The translations under genes and the position numbers were made by a program. This document shows positions 1-14,060 of a stretch of 64,000 nt of DNA, one piece after another. The DNA is from Chondrosia reniformis. Lineage: Eukaryota; Porifera; Demospongiae; Chondrillida; Chondrillidae. The stretch spans positions 7,583,901 to 7,647,900 of the forward strand of contig OX359196.1 of NCBI GenBank assembly GCA_947172415.1, given 5' to 3'. Under the pieces are notes generated by a model that worked only from the letters and a program-made list of their open reading frames with translations, searched no databases and had not been told where the DNA came from. Positions within the stretch are counted from its first letter, which is position 1, and the number at the start of each line of letters is the position of its first letter.

Positions 1-3000
1 TTTCTGTGACAGTCTCACCATCCAGTTCTGTTCAAACTGCTCCAGATATGTCCACTTCATTGCCAGTCCCTGGTAGGAGGAAGAGACTACTTCTCTCAAA
101 GGTTGACCAGCGTCCTTCAGTCTCCAGGAAGACAAAGAGACAGGTAGATATGTTGTCATGGAGCATCCGACCTTCCTGTGAAGATGGAGTCCCTGAGAGT
201 CCCAGTGGATGTGCAGTGGACACACCTCTGGCTTGTGACCTCGGAGATTTGGAAGGGAAGCATGGATCACTGGTCCCTGATGGATCCCCCTACAGAGTGT
301 TTAATGACCCCTACCTACCCCTAACTGGAGAGAATGGAAGTAAGACAGTTGTTATAGTCTATCGGTACTTGTATACATATGTACATAGTAAGGATATGTA
401 TACATGTGCATATATACTAATACTATATATGTGTAGATGTACGTACAAGTGTGTGTTAAAGTTACCAACCTGTGTATCTGTTTGATAGTTGATGGATCAG
501 TTTTAGTGTTAGAAATGTCTGGAAGAAGCACTTGTGTTTCAATCCAACCTTTACCCGCAACTCCTTCCACCCCAAGTGCTTCTTCTACTCCAACACCACC
601 TCCTCCTTCTCCTCCCACTACAGGTAAGTGTTGATGTACTATGTACTCACTTATTGTGTACATATCCATGACAGAACCTATACATATGTATTTACACTCG
701 AGTGGTGTCATTGTTGCTGTATGAATACGTCCCCAAGGAGCTTAACCCATCTACCCAGCAGCAATATACTACTTTATTGTGCACACCATCATCGCTAGAT
801 GTACTGTGTGTACGTACGTATATATATGGTCCATCTCTTATCCTAGGACCTACTGTGTGTACATACGTATATGTATGGTCCATCTCTTATCCTAGGACCT
901 ACTGTGTGTACATACGTATATGTATGGTCCATCTCTTATCCTAGGACCTACTGTGTGTACATACGTATATGTATGGTCCATCTCTTATCCTAGGACCTAC
1001 TGTGTGTACATACATATATATATGGTCCATCTCTTATCCTAGGACCTACTGTGTGTACATACGTATATATATGGTCCATCTCTTATCCTAGGACCTACTG
1101 TGTGTACATACATATATGTATGGTCCATCTCTTATCCTAGGACCTACTGTGTGTACATACGTATATGTATGGTCCATCTCTTATCCTAGGACCTACTGTG
1201 TGTACATACATATATGTATGGTCCATCTCTTATCCTAGGACCTACTGTGTGTACATACATATATGTATGGTCCATCTCTTATCCTAGGACCTACTGTGTG
1301 TACATACGTATATGTATGGTCCATCTCTTATCCTAGGACCTACTGTGTGTACATACGTATATGTATGGTCCATCTCTTATCCTAGGACCTACTGTGTGTA
1401 CATACATATATGTATGGTCCATCTCTTATCCTAGGACCTACTGTGTGTACATACATATATGTATGGTCCATCTCTTATCCTAGGACCTACTGTGTGTACA
1501 TACGTATATGTATGGTCCATCTCTTATCCTAGGACCTACTGTGTGTACATACATATATGTATGGTCCATCTCTTATCCTAGGACCTACTGTGTGTACATA
1601 CATATATGTATGGTCCATCTCTTATCCTAGGACCTACTGTGTGTACATACGTATATGTATGGTCCATCTCTTATCCTAGGACCTACTGTGTGTACATACA
1701 TATATATATGGTCCATCTCTTATCCTAGGACCTACTGTGTGTACATACGTATATATATGGTCCATCTCTTATCCTAGGACCTACTGTGTGTACATACATA
1801 TATATATGGTCCATCTCTTATCCTAGGACCTACTGTGTGTACATACATATATGTATGGTCCATCTCTTATCCTAGGACCTACTGTGTGTACATACATATA
1901 TATATGGTCCATCTCTTATCCTAGGACCTACTGTGTGTACATACGTATATATATGGTCCATCTCTTATCCTAGGACCTACTGTGTGTACATACGTATATA
2001 TATGGTCCATCTCTTATCCTAGGACCTACTGTGTGTACATACATATATGTATGGTCCATCTCTTATCCTAGGACCTACTGTGTGTACATACATATATGTA
2101 TGGTCCATCTCTTATCCTAGGACCTACTGTGTGTACATACATATATGTATGGTCCATCTCTTATCCTAGGACCTACTGTGTGTACATACATATATGTATG
2201 GTCCATCTCTTATCCTAGGACCTACTGTGTGTACATACATATATATATGGTCCATCTCTTATCCTAGGACCTACTGTGTGTACATACATATATATATGGT
2301 CCATCTCTTATCCTAGGACCTACTGTGTGTACATACGTATATGTATGGTCCATCTCTTATCCTAGGACCTACCCAGGACACTCCCACCCTGACACAGGGA
2401 GCCATTATTGGTATTGCAGTGGGTGCGGCCTGTGGTGCTTTGATCCTGGTGTGCATTGTTCTGCTGCTGTGCTGCTGGTGCTGGTGCTGCTACAAGGCAA
2501 GGAGCTCTGGGAAGGTCACTCTGAGAGATGTTGAGGAAAATGGAGGGAATATTGAGCTGGAGTACAAGTATACTCCATCAGCCAGCCCTGCTCCATGTAC
2601 GTATGTAAGCCATTTTCCAGATATATAACAGGTGCTTCTCTTTGTCTTGGGTTTACAATAATGATTGTACATACGTAAGTGACTTGGAAGTCCTGCATTC
2701 CTGTATTTACAAGCAGTTTCACCACTTAATTCCTGTTACATTTACTTGTATGTACACTCTTATATATGTATGTATGTATGTATGGTGTATGTTGTATGTA
2801 TGTACTGTAGGTGTTGACAAGTACAGGGTTAATACCAACTATGAGGCTGTCAAAGAAGGCGAGTTGTCATTGAAGGTCGGTGACATTGTCACTGTGTTGG
2901 AGCAGACTTCTGGAGATGCAGAGGACGACATCTTTTGGAAGGTATGCTGCAGAGAGGCAGTTGGACTGTTTCCTGCCAACCACATGGAACTGATTCCAAT

Positions 3001-6000
3001 TAATGAAGGAAATCTCTCTGAGGACGAACTAGAAGATGCCATTAAAAAGAGTAAGTTAACTATCGTGTGGGAGGACCTTAGTAAGTCACATGATGATTTC
3101 ATTCTAGGATGCCTGAATCTAATGGGTACTTGGTAATAACCTTTTAAGGAAGGTTTGGTATATTGTTCAACATACGTATATCTTTATCTAGTGAACTTTC
3201 GTAGTTTTGTGAATTCTATGCTTTCATAAAACATTTTAAGGCGATCCTCTCCTGATTGTTCTCTGTCTCTGGCCATCAGTCCCTTCCTTCTGGCACAGGA
3301 AATATTGATCTGGCGGCAGCTGTTATGATGGCCGCTACAAAGTCCTTCAGCTCCCAAAGGAGACCGGTGAGACCTAGCTCGGCTAAAGAGGAGACGCCCA
3401 CGAGGAAGAAGGCCAAGAGATCTAAAACATTCAGTAACTCAAAAAACAAAAGTTAGTGACTCTATTTGTCTTATTGTCTCTCTGTGTATGAGGTAATGAT
3501 TATGATAATTAGATAAATATTGTACTTGGGTTTGTTATACATCAATGTTACATACGTACGTACATATTTAAAGGTCATGTATTTGATAGACAGTAGATTT
3601 CAATATCCTCATTTAGCTGCATTCTATAGAGGATCACACTATACTGTCTTCTCATTCTTGCACGTCTGTGGGAAACCATAGTACCGCTACTTTAATTGTA
3701 CATATGTATGTACATATACGTATATGCTCACATGCTATGATGCTCTATTTGAAACACTTGTGGTATTAGATGATCCCATATTTGGAGTTGGAAGCGGAAA
3801 CATTCTAAATTGCATTATTATATATTAGGAAAAATTTGGATATATTTGAATAAATTAGAATAAATTAGAATATATTTGCATTTATTAGCATACCATGTTA
3901 GATATGCATGGGTTGCTAAGATATGGTTGTGGTGCTGTAGTTGACCTTTAAAGCCCACAAATATGCTGTATAAGGATTCCAATTGTTCTAATTTATATTG
4001 TTGATAGGAATAGAGGATATGCATCGGTTGCGCAATAAAAAGGTCGAAGGTTGTTGATAGGAATTGTAGGAGAGTAAAATATTAACCTACTCTATGTCAT
4101 AGCAAGCCAAGATGCCATCTTGTTGTTTAGCTTAACAATTACTTGTTTATCTTATTTGTGTTGTTCTAGTTCACTCACCTGAAGGAGGTAGCAAGAGTAC
4201 CACTCCCCTCTCCATCCACCGGAGCGAGGCCAAGAGCAAGTCCCATGACTCAAGTCGCTCCCGGTCTAGTAGCAGCCTTCCCTGGGTCACCATCCACAAC
4301 ATCACTAAGGAAAAGATTGACAGCACACCCATTTTAGCTCACAAAGTGGGTGTACCAGTGGAGAGAGAATCCCATGCCTCATTCATTTCTGATGATGTCA
4401 ACCTTATTCTGGGAGGGGGTCCTCCCACCAACCGGAATAGCATAGATCCCTCCAGCACTTCAGTTGCTACTGCAACCGCTTGCCTCACAACTGGTGGGAA
4501 CAGTAAAGCAGTCGAGGAGCAGAGTGCGTCTGGGGTGGCATCAGAGAGTCTGTGTGATGACAGCAACGCTAGCACTTATGGTAGGTAATTGTATTTTGAT
4601 TGGTCTCAATCTCAAGTTGTCTCCATAGCTACACACATGTACACATGTATGTACATGTGTTGTATACAACAATAGGAAATGTTATGTTTTTGATGCGAGT
4701 AAGAAAAGACTATCAACCCAACCAGCAATGTACTTATACAGCTGTTCTGTAATATTGTAAACTGATTGGCTGTCAAGTCTCTGGCAGCTGGTACTGTGCC
4801 TCCTGACTTGTATACTTCCTGTGTTGTTTACTTCCTGTGTTGTTTACTTCCTGTACTGTGTACTATTTGTCTGTGACAGAGTATGTTGCGGCGTTTCCCT
4901 ATGATGGCCAACACAAGGATGACCTCTCCTTCAAGGCTGGGGACACCATCAAGGTCTCATGGGCAGAGGACAATGGCTGGTGGTACGGCACACTCAGGGA
5001 CCACGTTGGCTGGTTCCCTAGCAACCATCTTGAGGTTAGTGACCTTCTCAAGTATAGCGTTAAATAGGATGATAGTTTAATGAGTCTCATCTACATATGT
5101 CTATAGGGTGATTATTGCAGTGATGGAGAGGATGAGGAGGAGTCCAATAGACCAGAGTCTTCAGCTTACAGTTATGCTGAGGGAGATTCGGCTTTAGAAC
5201 CCAACAATGTTACTGTTGGGTTTACAACAAAGGGAGCACCTGTTGTCAGTGAATCACATATAAAAATCGATTTGGTGGATGAAGCAGGTAGCAAGAAGTC
5301 CAGAGGAGCAGGTAGCAAGAAGCCCAGAGGAACAAGAAATGACATGTTTAAGTTTATATCCACTTGTGTAGATGGTGTTTCTTCTAAGGATGAGAAGATG
5401 GATGCAAATGATGGCAGCCCCTACCCTTCACATAACGTTTCAGGAGAGGGTTACAGTGATTTTACAGCGGAAATCCTAGGCATTCTAAGCAAGAGGTCAC
5501 CTAATCGAACAGAACACGATGGTGCTACCACCACCGCTGATGTCAGCAAGGATGTGAAAATGGATGGTTAGTCAGCATACAAGTATTACTTAAGCATGTA
5601 TGTAATCAACAAGGGGTGTGATGCTGGAGGAAGCTCCTGGGCTGCAACACATGAGGGTTGAGAAGGCTGAGTTACTAGGAGCCCCAATTGACAGCTCTAT
5701 CCAAGAAAAGGTTGACATGCTCAGATGCAGACTGTGCCTTCTTCAGACTCAAGATGCTCTGCTCCTTCTCCAGCAGTTTTCCATCTCACTTATTTATTGT
5801 ATATAATATTTCTAAATATATTATGTACGTAATTACGTACTTAGGAAAATAGAGTTTAAAGGGCATGGGAGGTTCGTGTACCTTGTGGTACATCTGTGCT
5901 GTTCTCACTAGATCGACAACTTGCTAGTCCAGCTCTCTCTGAAGATGGTAACAGACATCCAAAAAGAAAGGCTCCGCTCCCACCTCTCGGGTCCAAGAAA

Positions 6001-8109
6001 CCCACTCAGGTATGCACACACCCGCTCAGGTATGCACACACCCACACACTCCATTGTCTATGAGACATTTTTGTGCATATGTACGTATATGTACATATGT
6101 ACAAGCAGAAAAGTAAAAGGAGAAATCTCTTGTATCCTCATCCAAACTCTCATAGGTTTATTTTCCTATAAGGCTTTACTCTACTTTAATCTGACCTTGC
6201 AAGTACTGTCACATCCAAACCTTACTCTCTCACTGCAGTCACCTACAAGCTCAGGAATGACTACACCTCTCTCTGGTGCCATCAGCCCTAGCAAGACTCC
6301 TGATGTAAGATGCAGAAGAATATTGTCTAATCTAGCTAGATACGTATGTACAAATTTGTGTAGATACTACGTACGTACTTGTTTGGTGGCTGGTGAGTAG
6401 TCCTCTATGTTGGTATTCTGTTGCTATAGTTACCAGAGCAAGGAGGTACAGAGAGTCCTTCCATGAGTAAACGTCGGCGTCCCCCTCCTCCCCCTCCCTC
6501 CACTGCTGCCAAGCCATCTCCAGCTGATGTACTTGCTGAACAGAGCAAAACCACTCCATCTGAACAGCTAGGAAAGGGTGGAGAAGAGAGAAAGTTTGTA
6601 AAAACCAAGTTGACTGATGGTGACCAGCCAGTGCGGAGGAGAAGGGAAGTTCCTGGCAGAGAGAAGAGAACTAAAGTGAAGCCCAAGAGGTCTGCCCCGC
6701 CTCCACCTAATTTGAAGGGGAAGAGGCCGATCCCTCCTCCGCCCACCACTCCATGCCCACCACCTCCGGTGAGACCAAGGACCAAGTTGCCTAAATCACA
6801 ACCTGCAGATCCTGTGGTAGCGCCACTTGCAGTATCTAGGAAGGCTGCTGCTCCAGTACCAACTCCAAGAGAACCTCTGGTCATACAGGAGACACCAAAG
6901 TCAGCAGAAGCGACACTGTCAGTGACTCCACAGTCCGCTGCTGCTCCTTCTCCAAAACCAAGGAAAGTCTTATTACAGAATACTGCCACCACAAAGGAGG
7001 CTATTGTTGAAAAGCCTACGAAAAATCCCAAACCAGCAATCTTAAAGCCCAAGCCGAAAGTCAATCCTGCTTCCTTCAAGCGAAAGGATGAGTCAGCAAA
7101 GAAAGCAAAGATCACTAAGGATCTAATTAGTGGTCCAGTGGTGTTGGAACAGGCTGACAAAGACCAGAAAAAGGTCAAGCAGCCGGAGACTAGTGAGGTA
7201 ACCAAAGCGAATCAGCCAAACAGTATTTCAACAAAAGAAACAGAGAAAGAAGGAACACTTTCAGAAAATGACAGTAAAGTGGCTCCAACTGACCAATCTA
7301 TAGAAAACAAGATAGAAATGAAAGCACCAACTCCGAAGCCTAGACCTCCAGCTAGAAACAGTAGTCTCCATCCAGTGTCGCTAACAGCAGATGGCTCCTC
7401 TTCCTCTGTGGAGGGTGCATCTACTTCTCCTACTATCAAAGATCTCCCACCATCTCCTTACGAGGAGGTTGTGTTGGAAGCTAGACCTTCCTACCCACCT
7501 CCCACACTGTCACAGAAAGTTGAAACTTTAGCAAGTACTCAACAGAACGTGGAAGAGAAGAAAGAGGCATCATCTAGGAGACCTTCAGTGCCCAAGAAAC
7601 CAGCTAAACCTGTGAAAGCTCCAAGGAAAATCCCCTCCAGTCAGAAACAACCGGTGACATCTGCAGTAAAACCTAAGCCTTCTCGGCCTACTCAGCCACC
7701 CAAGATTGGTAAAACTATAGAAAGCCCAACTTTTCCAAAGAAGAAGCCAGCACGCCCTCCCCTTCCGGCCATTGCTACCATTTCAGCCACAGAGCCTGTG
7801 ACCCAAAGTGCTCCAGTGAACATACCTGATACAAGTACCTTCTTCCTCGGACTGAAACCAGCACCACAACAGAGCCCTAAGGAAGGGGGCGTGGCCACTT
7901 TGGAGGGGGAGGGGTCTGATCATCCCGGCTTTAAAAACTTAAGACGTGTCATATCCCCATATACTGCACAGAGGAAGGAAGAATTGACTATTAAAATTGG
8001 TGATACCATTTCGGAACTGGAGCCAGCAAATGGGAATGGATACTCCTTTGGTATGCTAGATAATGGTCAAACTGGTTTGTATCCGTCTGACTGCGTGGAG
8101 AAATGGTGA
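1..8109 (+). CDS. Single-pass membrane protein with three SH3 domains (5' end outside window)
   Basis: Exons by phase matching: 3-339 (partial), 489-623, 2366-2596, 2811-3050, 3299-3451, 4170-4580, 4880-5034, 5107-5566, 5912-6009, 6239-6304, 6430-8109 (stop TGA), about 1,321 visible residues. A Ser/Thr/Pro-rich region is followed by one strongly hydrophobic segment (visible residues ~170-195, ending in the Cys/Trp-rich LCCWCWCCYK), then SH3-1 (~236-292), a basic/Ser-rich linker, SH3-2 (~503-553, with the SH3 core motifs NGWWYG and GWFPSNHLE), a long Pro/Lys-rich region with many PPPP and KPxP motifs, and SH3-3 at the C-terminus. Inferred topology is type I, with the SH3 domains in the cytosol, so it could link a surface receptor to proline-rich partners. 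Nearly all of the first introns are phase 1, as in exon-shuffled genes. I do not recognise an orthologue. The exon chain is well supported; the N-terminus is missing. Confidence 0.8.
797..2370. repeat. Minisatellite, 49-bp unit x ~32, ending on a 3' splice site
   Basis: Tandem 49-bp units differ mainly at a few CG/CA/TA positions. Each contains cttatcctag followed by gacctac. The last copy supplies the acceptor (AG at 2364-2365) and the first bases of the transmembrane exon at 2366. The array fills most of the intron between 623 and 2366. Confidence 0.95.
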
Positions 8110-8644
8110 CCGCTATATTTCCAGACAGAACTTAAGTTTATAAAATTTTGAATAAGTGTGCATGCACCAGAAATCATTTCTTGTTTATTTTTACATAAAA
8201 TACTTCTGTCAATAAGTTATGCAATTTAATGTTTTTAGTTTTTGTAAATTACAGTGCATTGCTAATGTAATATAATGTAAATTATAATGGTAAAGTGATT
8301 GTACACTTGAAAATCTGAGAAGACTTTGTATACGATGTGATTATATTGACTGATATATGCATACCTGCCCGTTAAGTTGCGCATGTACCTAGTCCTATAA
8401 TACATGTAAAAGTATTTGTTGCAAACATTGTAATGATATTATTACTGCAAAGAAGTCAACACAAATCTCAGTTGCAGCGAATCTATTAATTTTCGGATGC
8501 TAGCTTCCTGCAGTTAATTGGCTTCGCATACACATAAAGGTCTTGAACGCGAATGATAATATCATTTTCAACTTGTACTGAAAGTTGTAAATTACCTGTT
8601 TTGCTAATTAAAGGTATCTTATCAAAGAGCGAGAGAGAGTTGAT
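8110..8644. other. Intergenic, AT-rich, 3' UTR/terminator of SH3 gene and upstream region of next gene
   Basis: No coding exon seen. AATAAG/ATAAAA-type sequences within ~100 bp of the stop at 8109 could serve polyadenylation. The remainder is presumably the promoter/5' UTR of the gene starting at 8645. Confidence 0.5.
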
Positions 8645-11600
8645 ATGGCAATGGATCGCTTGTTGGAGTACATACTTGGCTGTCTGGTATTATTGCAGCT
8701 TTGTGTCAGTAAGTGTGTGTGTATTAGGTAGTCTGTTCGTGCAATGACAATATTTTAGCGATACTCTTTAAGTTGATTCCTCTAAAATATGAAACATTTC
8801 AACCACACTGTACACTCACCAATTGTTTAGCCTTAAGGAGTGCTATATACTGCTAGATATCAACTCTCCGATTGAACGCATCGGTTTTACCGAGCCATGT
8901 ACACCCAGGTAGATATACGTATTATTATAGCCACCGTATAGTACGCATACTTGATTCGCTCCTTCTCTTCCCATACACAGGTGTCCCTGTCCCGTCAAAT
9001 ACAACAGTTTATATTCCTTTTGGGTAAGTCAGTTACATATATCTTGATATCTGGAGCTATATTATATAGATTACTGCATGTGTGCGACTATATAAAGTTA
9101 GCATATTCATTTAACAAATTAATGGCCATTATAGTAACCAGTTGAAGCGAAGCAAAATGCATGTAACAAATGCATGTAGCATCACCTCATATCTGTCAGA
9201 CCTTATGACATATGACTAAAGCAGCTTTCCTGTTCTTCTGTAATTAAATCTCCTCTCACAAGCAGTGCATTCATGTGAGCACTTAACTGTTCTTCCTATA
9301 AAGTGTGTGGCACCATTAACTGTAACAAGGAAGTGTAATACACCATATTACTCTTGTAATATGTACGTACATATATACCAGTATCAGTGTTGAAGCATTT
9401 TTATTTTTTATAGATAATAGTCGAATTGGACCTTATACCCATTTCTATAGCTTCCCAGCAATAAATCATTATTTCATTGTAAACAGTTTAATGTACTACA
9501 TTATACAGCTGAACACCTCTCTTGTGTTCCTTGTATGAACCTCTTAATAGAAATGTACATCTAAACAATCCAAACTGCTGACATCATGGCTTGTCATATC
9601 TGCCCCATCTGCCCCTGATTGCAACTCATGCAGTTTCGCCCAACTGTCACATCTGTTAGTAAAACTTATCTGTGCCATGTTTAAATCACTTCTGGTTTGT
9701 GGTCAAACTATGAGATGTAGTCATACAATGTATGAAAGAACAGTGCAATCATTATGAGAATTATACTAATACATAATAGGTATATAGAATAATCACAATG
9801 CTGACCTACATTTTATATATAGGTACTGTGATAATGTTGCAAGTCAATCAATATGCTACAAGGTGCTTGGAAGTAACATCACTGTCAGTCTACCACCGAG
9901 AGAATTTATTTCTTCCAACAATTCATTATCAGATATTGATGTATTAAAAATATTTGAAAAACAAATTACAATGAAAGTGGAGCAATATTATGAACAAGGT
10001 ATTGATACAGATGGCAGCTGTGGAGATGCAATATTGCTATCAGCATGTCTGGATGTCTATGAACACTGTCCTGATATTATATACGATGACTACTTTGAAG
10101 ATGCTCCAGTCAACTGTGGATTGTCGTGTGACACCTGGAGGAAGTACCTATCAGTAAACTGTAATTGTAGACCCGGGTTTGGGTGCAGGGAAGGTCTAGA
10201 GAGTGTCATCTCAACCTGTCCTTTGCAGACCAGTAGGGTCATATTTCAGAATGGACAATATGAGTGTCAATCCCTCCCTGAAGGTGAGCACAATATAATG
10301 CACCAACTACCCCCCTAAAGTGCTGCGGTGAGATAATAATTAATATAATTAACTAATTAGAGATTCTATGTATTGTGTGAACCTGTGGTTACTCTAGATC
10401 TGTCTGACACTGTATATACATATATGGCACACTGGCTTACCAACTGTGTTCTGTACGATGTATAAAAATGTTGTTTATCATTTTTAGATCTTCAGACAAG
10501 AATAATCAATGAAGTTCCTTCAGTGCAGGCGCTGTAAGATTTCTGCATTTACCACACCTATGTGTATATATGTACATAATTTAATAGATGTGAAGAAGGG
10601 CTTACCTGTATAGCTATAGGATGTGGTGTGGTAGCTTACAGTTGGATGTGTTCCCATGTAGCTGTTCAGTAATGCAGTTTGGGTCTTTAGGACTTGTATT
10701 GTGTGATACAACTTCCTGTTTGGCTTTTAGGTGGAGAGTGTACAGATGTGCACTATTTAGAATCAAGCCTTTGTATATGTATATATGTATCTATATGATA
10801 TCCATTTAAGACATTAGCAATATATTAGTAAAAGAGATTGCTTACTTTGAAGCTATTATGGGTGATTGTTGCTTCCCAATATGGATAGACCACACTCTGC
10901 CTGACCCTAGTTGAAAAGGCTACATATGTGAAGTGTCTACAATATTCTTAGAGCTGAAACGACATTTTTAATTTCCACAGAATGTACAGGTCTTGCATGG
11001 TGCACTATCATAACTTACAAGTGCTCTTTGTGTATGTACATGGGATGTGACTGTATCTTCTGTAACATAATACAGAAACAATACCAATCAGATAATTTTA
11101 ATGTGCACAGGATCAAATCTCAGGTTTCAAACTTCTTGAACAGCCAGGTTTCAAAGGGTGCTCAAGTATGCACTAATAGATTAATTGCATGGATTTTATG
11201 TTTTTTAACAGCTTCCTTTCCTAGTTTATACAAACTTTCATATCTTTTGAAACCTGGCTGTTTCAAATAGGTTTTGTGACTTCTGAAACCTGAGATTTGA
11301 TCCTGTGGTGAATCCTACTTGCAGTTGTTGCTATACATGCAACCTGTCTAAAATATACAAATACACAATGACATATTATATTAGTTGGGAAAGTGTTATT
11401 GAAATCGTAATATACTTAATTTTGTCCAACATTCAATTGTGCTAAATTGAAATGATCGTTACAGTACAATCACAGGGTGATTTATCCATTGTGATATTGA
11501 AATTATAAAATCTATTCATATCAGCTGCTACTGTCATGGGAATGCTCTGATTGGTCAAATGACTCTGAAATTATTTTCAATCAATTTGGACTTTAATATT

Positions 11601-13415
11601 CACAAGAATAGAATCAATGTTGTCGGTATATTAACTAACAATTCAAATCTATTTGTTTGTCTGAATGTTTGTATAAAACCATTTGCTTCCTTCTGAACAG
11701 AGATTGTGGTCCACCATCAGAGGATTCCTACTGTTATTCTGTCTTCCAATCAACTTCAGTTGTTCACACATCTCACCACATTGCAGACATATTTGCTGAG
11801 GAGTATTACAGAGATCTGGTTATGGCAGGAGGAAGACCCTTCATTAATGCATCTTTCACAGAGTGTGATGCTGCCATCAAGTTATTCTCCTGTACATCTG
11901 TCTACACAACCTGTCAGAATACTTCAGACGGAGGAGGAAAATCCTTTAATTATCTGCCATTTTGTGCCAATGTGACCCAAGATGGCATATTCACAGCAGC
12001 AAGAAGAGCATGTCCTTGTGTGGAAACAGAAGACAATTGCTTACTACATTTTCAAGTCACTTTTTTTAATATCTTCAATAGACTAAACATTGATTTTGAT
12101 GGTAAATCAGAAAGATGTCAGCCAATTCCAAAAGGTATGTATGCAAATGTAGCTAATTTATATTATATAAGTGTATGTGTTTCAATGTATAATGTTTCTT
12201 ATTTAAGTATTGCTGAATTTCAGTTTGATCAGACCATGCACCCTGTTATAGATTAATTGTGACTTTAAGGGTCACTTCCATATAAACTGTATGATAATCC
12301 ATTTCATTTTTGCATCAGTAATGTATTACACTATAAACTTGCTACATGTTTAGTATTATATATGTGTGTCTTATTTCTAATTGTAGTATACAGTATATAC
12401 AGTATATATACAGTACAAGTTACAATATGCTATATATAATATACATACTGTACATAACACATCCCTACTTAGAGAGTACAGTATATTTAGTGACAATATT
12501 AGGGCTTTCAATTCTAATCTCTTAGCTATAGGTACATATACACATATGTACAGTATAAGGTAATTATGTATTTATACAGCTGACTGATTCAATTGGAGAT
12601 TTATATGTATATACGTGGGTGTTGGTGTCAATGCATACTGAAACAGAGCTCATTCAAAAGGGTTGTATAAAGTGTTTAGATACATTCTATTGGCTGCCTT
12701 TGATCCAATTAGAGCCAGCCAATAGATTCCATACAATTTTCTTACATCACGATTTCTCAAGCAAAACACAACCTTGAAGTCATATGTTAGACACTTTTGA
12801 GATGCATTAAGTATAGAATATGCATATGGAACTTATGGAAGTGTTATATAATGTATACTACAGTACTATTGCCTTAACTTTGGTGTACGTATTTTAGAAT
12901 TGTCATGTCTAATTCATTATCAAAACTGATTCTATACTTCTATTTAAATTTAGCAATTTGAAAATAGATTATACATGCACAAATTACAGTATATATACGT
13001 ATATACGTATGTGTGTATATCTACATACATGGTCTCCCTGTCAGACTATATTCCTTTATATTGTGTGCAGATCTGATGAGAATATTTGATCCTAAATCAG
13101 TTACAAGGTAATTTTATTTCTGCTCAGTGAAATACAGATCATGACCATGTACAAATACATGGACATATCTGTTGTATATTGTATACAAGCCTATTACTAT
13201 ATACGCATATTTAGTATGTACACTATAGTATATATATGTACGTATATATATACATGAGTATATACTATAGTATGTATATATAAGTTATGTCTTTATTATT
13301 TAGGATCTTAACATGTCCACCTTTTGTGAACAGTTCAGGACTGACTCAAAGGTCTTTGTCAGTGTTAGCTATTGTTCCTGTGGTAATTATTATACTTTGG
13401 GTATCATTTCATTGA
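8645..13415 (+). CDS. Secreted, probably GPI-anchored protein with two Cys-rich repeats
   Basis: Exons 8645-8708, 8981-9023, 9823-10283, 10488-10533, 11701-12134, 13071-13107, 13304-13415; 398 residues. The first exon encodes a signal peptide (MAMDRLLEY then LGCLVLLQLCV). Two ~150-residue Cys-rich modules follow, each preceded by a short linker exon. Both share C-x(n)-SxxCYxV near their start and a central CxxAIxLxxCxxVYxxC-like core, so they are homologous. The spacing faintly recalls a Frizzled-type CRD, which I cannot confirm. The last exon reads NSSGLTQRSL and then a hydrophobic run ending at the stop with no cytosolic tail, typical of a GPI signal. The repeated intron phase pattern (1 to 2, 2 to 1) shows the module arose by duplication of an exon pair. 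Function unknown; probably a cell-surface ligand-binding protein. Confidence 0.75.
11106..11307. mobile_element. ~200-bp inverted-repeat element (MITE-like) in an intron
   Basis: The left end (cacaggatcaaatctcagg, then tttcaaa and cagccaggtttcaaa) recurs inverted at the right end (tttgaaacctggctg, then gaaacctgagatttgatc and ctgtg). No ORF is present. It lies in the intron between 10533 and 11701 of the two-module secreted protein. Superfamily not determined. Confidence 0.7.
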
Positions 13416-14060
13416 AAGAGCTTGGTATTGTTGATATGTATAGTGTGTTATTTTCAAATTGGATTTTTATTCTATTTAATCTGTTTTACTTAGATTTTTT
13501 ATGACATGATTTTTGTATCGATTCAATGATGTAATCACGTTACAATTGTATGTTATATGTTAGTAATGTACGGTACATGTATTTAGTACTATAAAAACTT
13601 TAAAGTATTCACAGCTAGGGGTAATGTGAATTGGATACCTAATTAAGCTATACATACATGTATGTAGTTATATGTATATACCAGGTCTACCTACAACTCT
13701 ATATATACCATGCATGATTCATATTCACAGGGAAATATATAGATCCTTATATATGTGCATGGAGAGGTCTGATGCTATATGCAAAGACGAGGTATCCATT
13801 ACACGTGCATATACATGGCATATACATGGCATATACATGGCACATTGTGGTTACCACTTAATATATGCAATATGGTCCATGTCGTAGTAATATATATATA
13901 TATATATATTAGAGTTTCAATAACTATGACATCTACACATAATTCCTTGAGTCTATTAGAACATTAATCTATTGATCTATCTATCTGTTTATCTATATCG
14001 TAACCTATATATGTAACCAATATCAGGGTTCTGAATTTTGAATCTCAGAAACCCTTTCCA
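13416..14060. other. Intergenic region between convergent genes, AT-rich
   Basis: Contains short microsatellite-like TA tracts (around 13888-13910) and three tandem copies of catatacatgg near 13815-13840. No exon with splice support. Presumed 3' UTRs of the flanking convergent genes. Confidence 0.5.

Noticed and set aside
5618-5806. 63-codon frame between two exons of the first SH3 gene
   Set aside because: Splicing 5566 directly to 5912 keeps phase 1, while including this frame would need a phase-2 entry; treated as intronic.
6405-7205. 266-codon minus-strand frame opposite the last SH3-gene exon
   Set aside because: Antisense shadow of a Pro/Lys-rich coding exon.
12686-12730. Short ctattggctg/cagccaatag inverted repeat
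   Set aside because: Only ~11-bp arms; too little to call an element.
13313-13504. 63-codon frame near the end of the two-module secreted protein
   Set aside because: The phase-correct frame from acceptor 13303 gives a hydrophobic anchor and stop at 13415; this one is out of phase.
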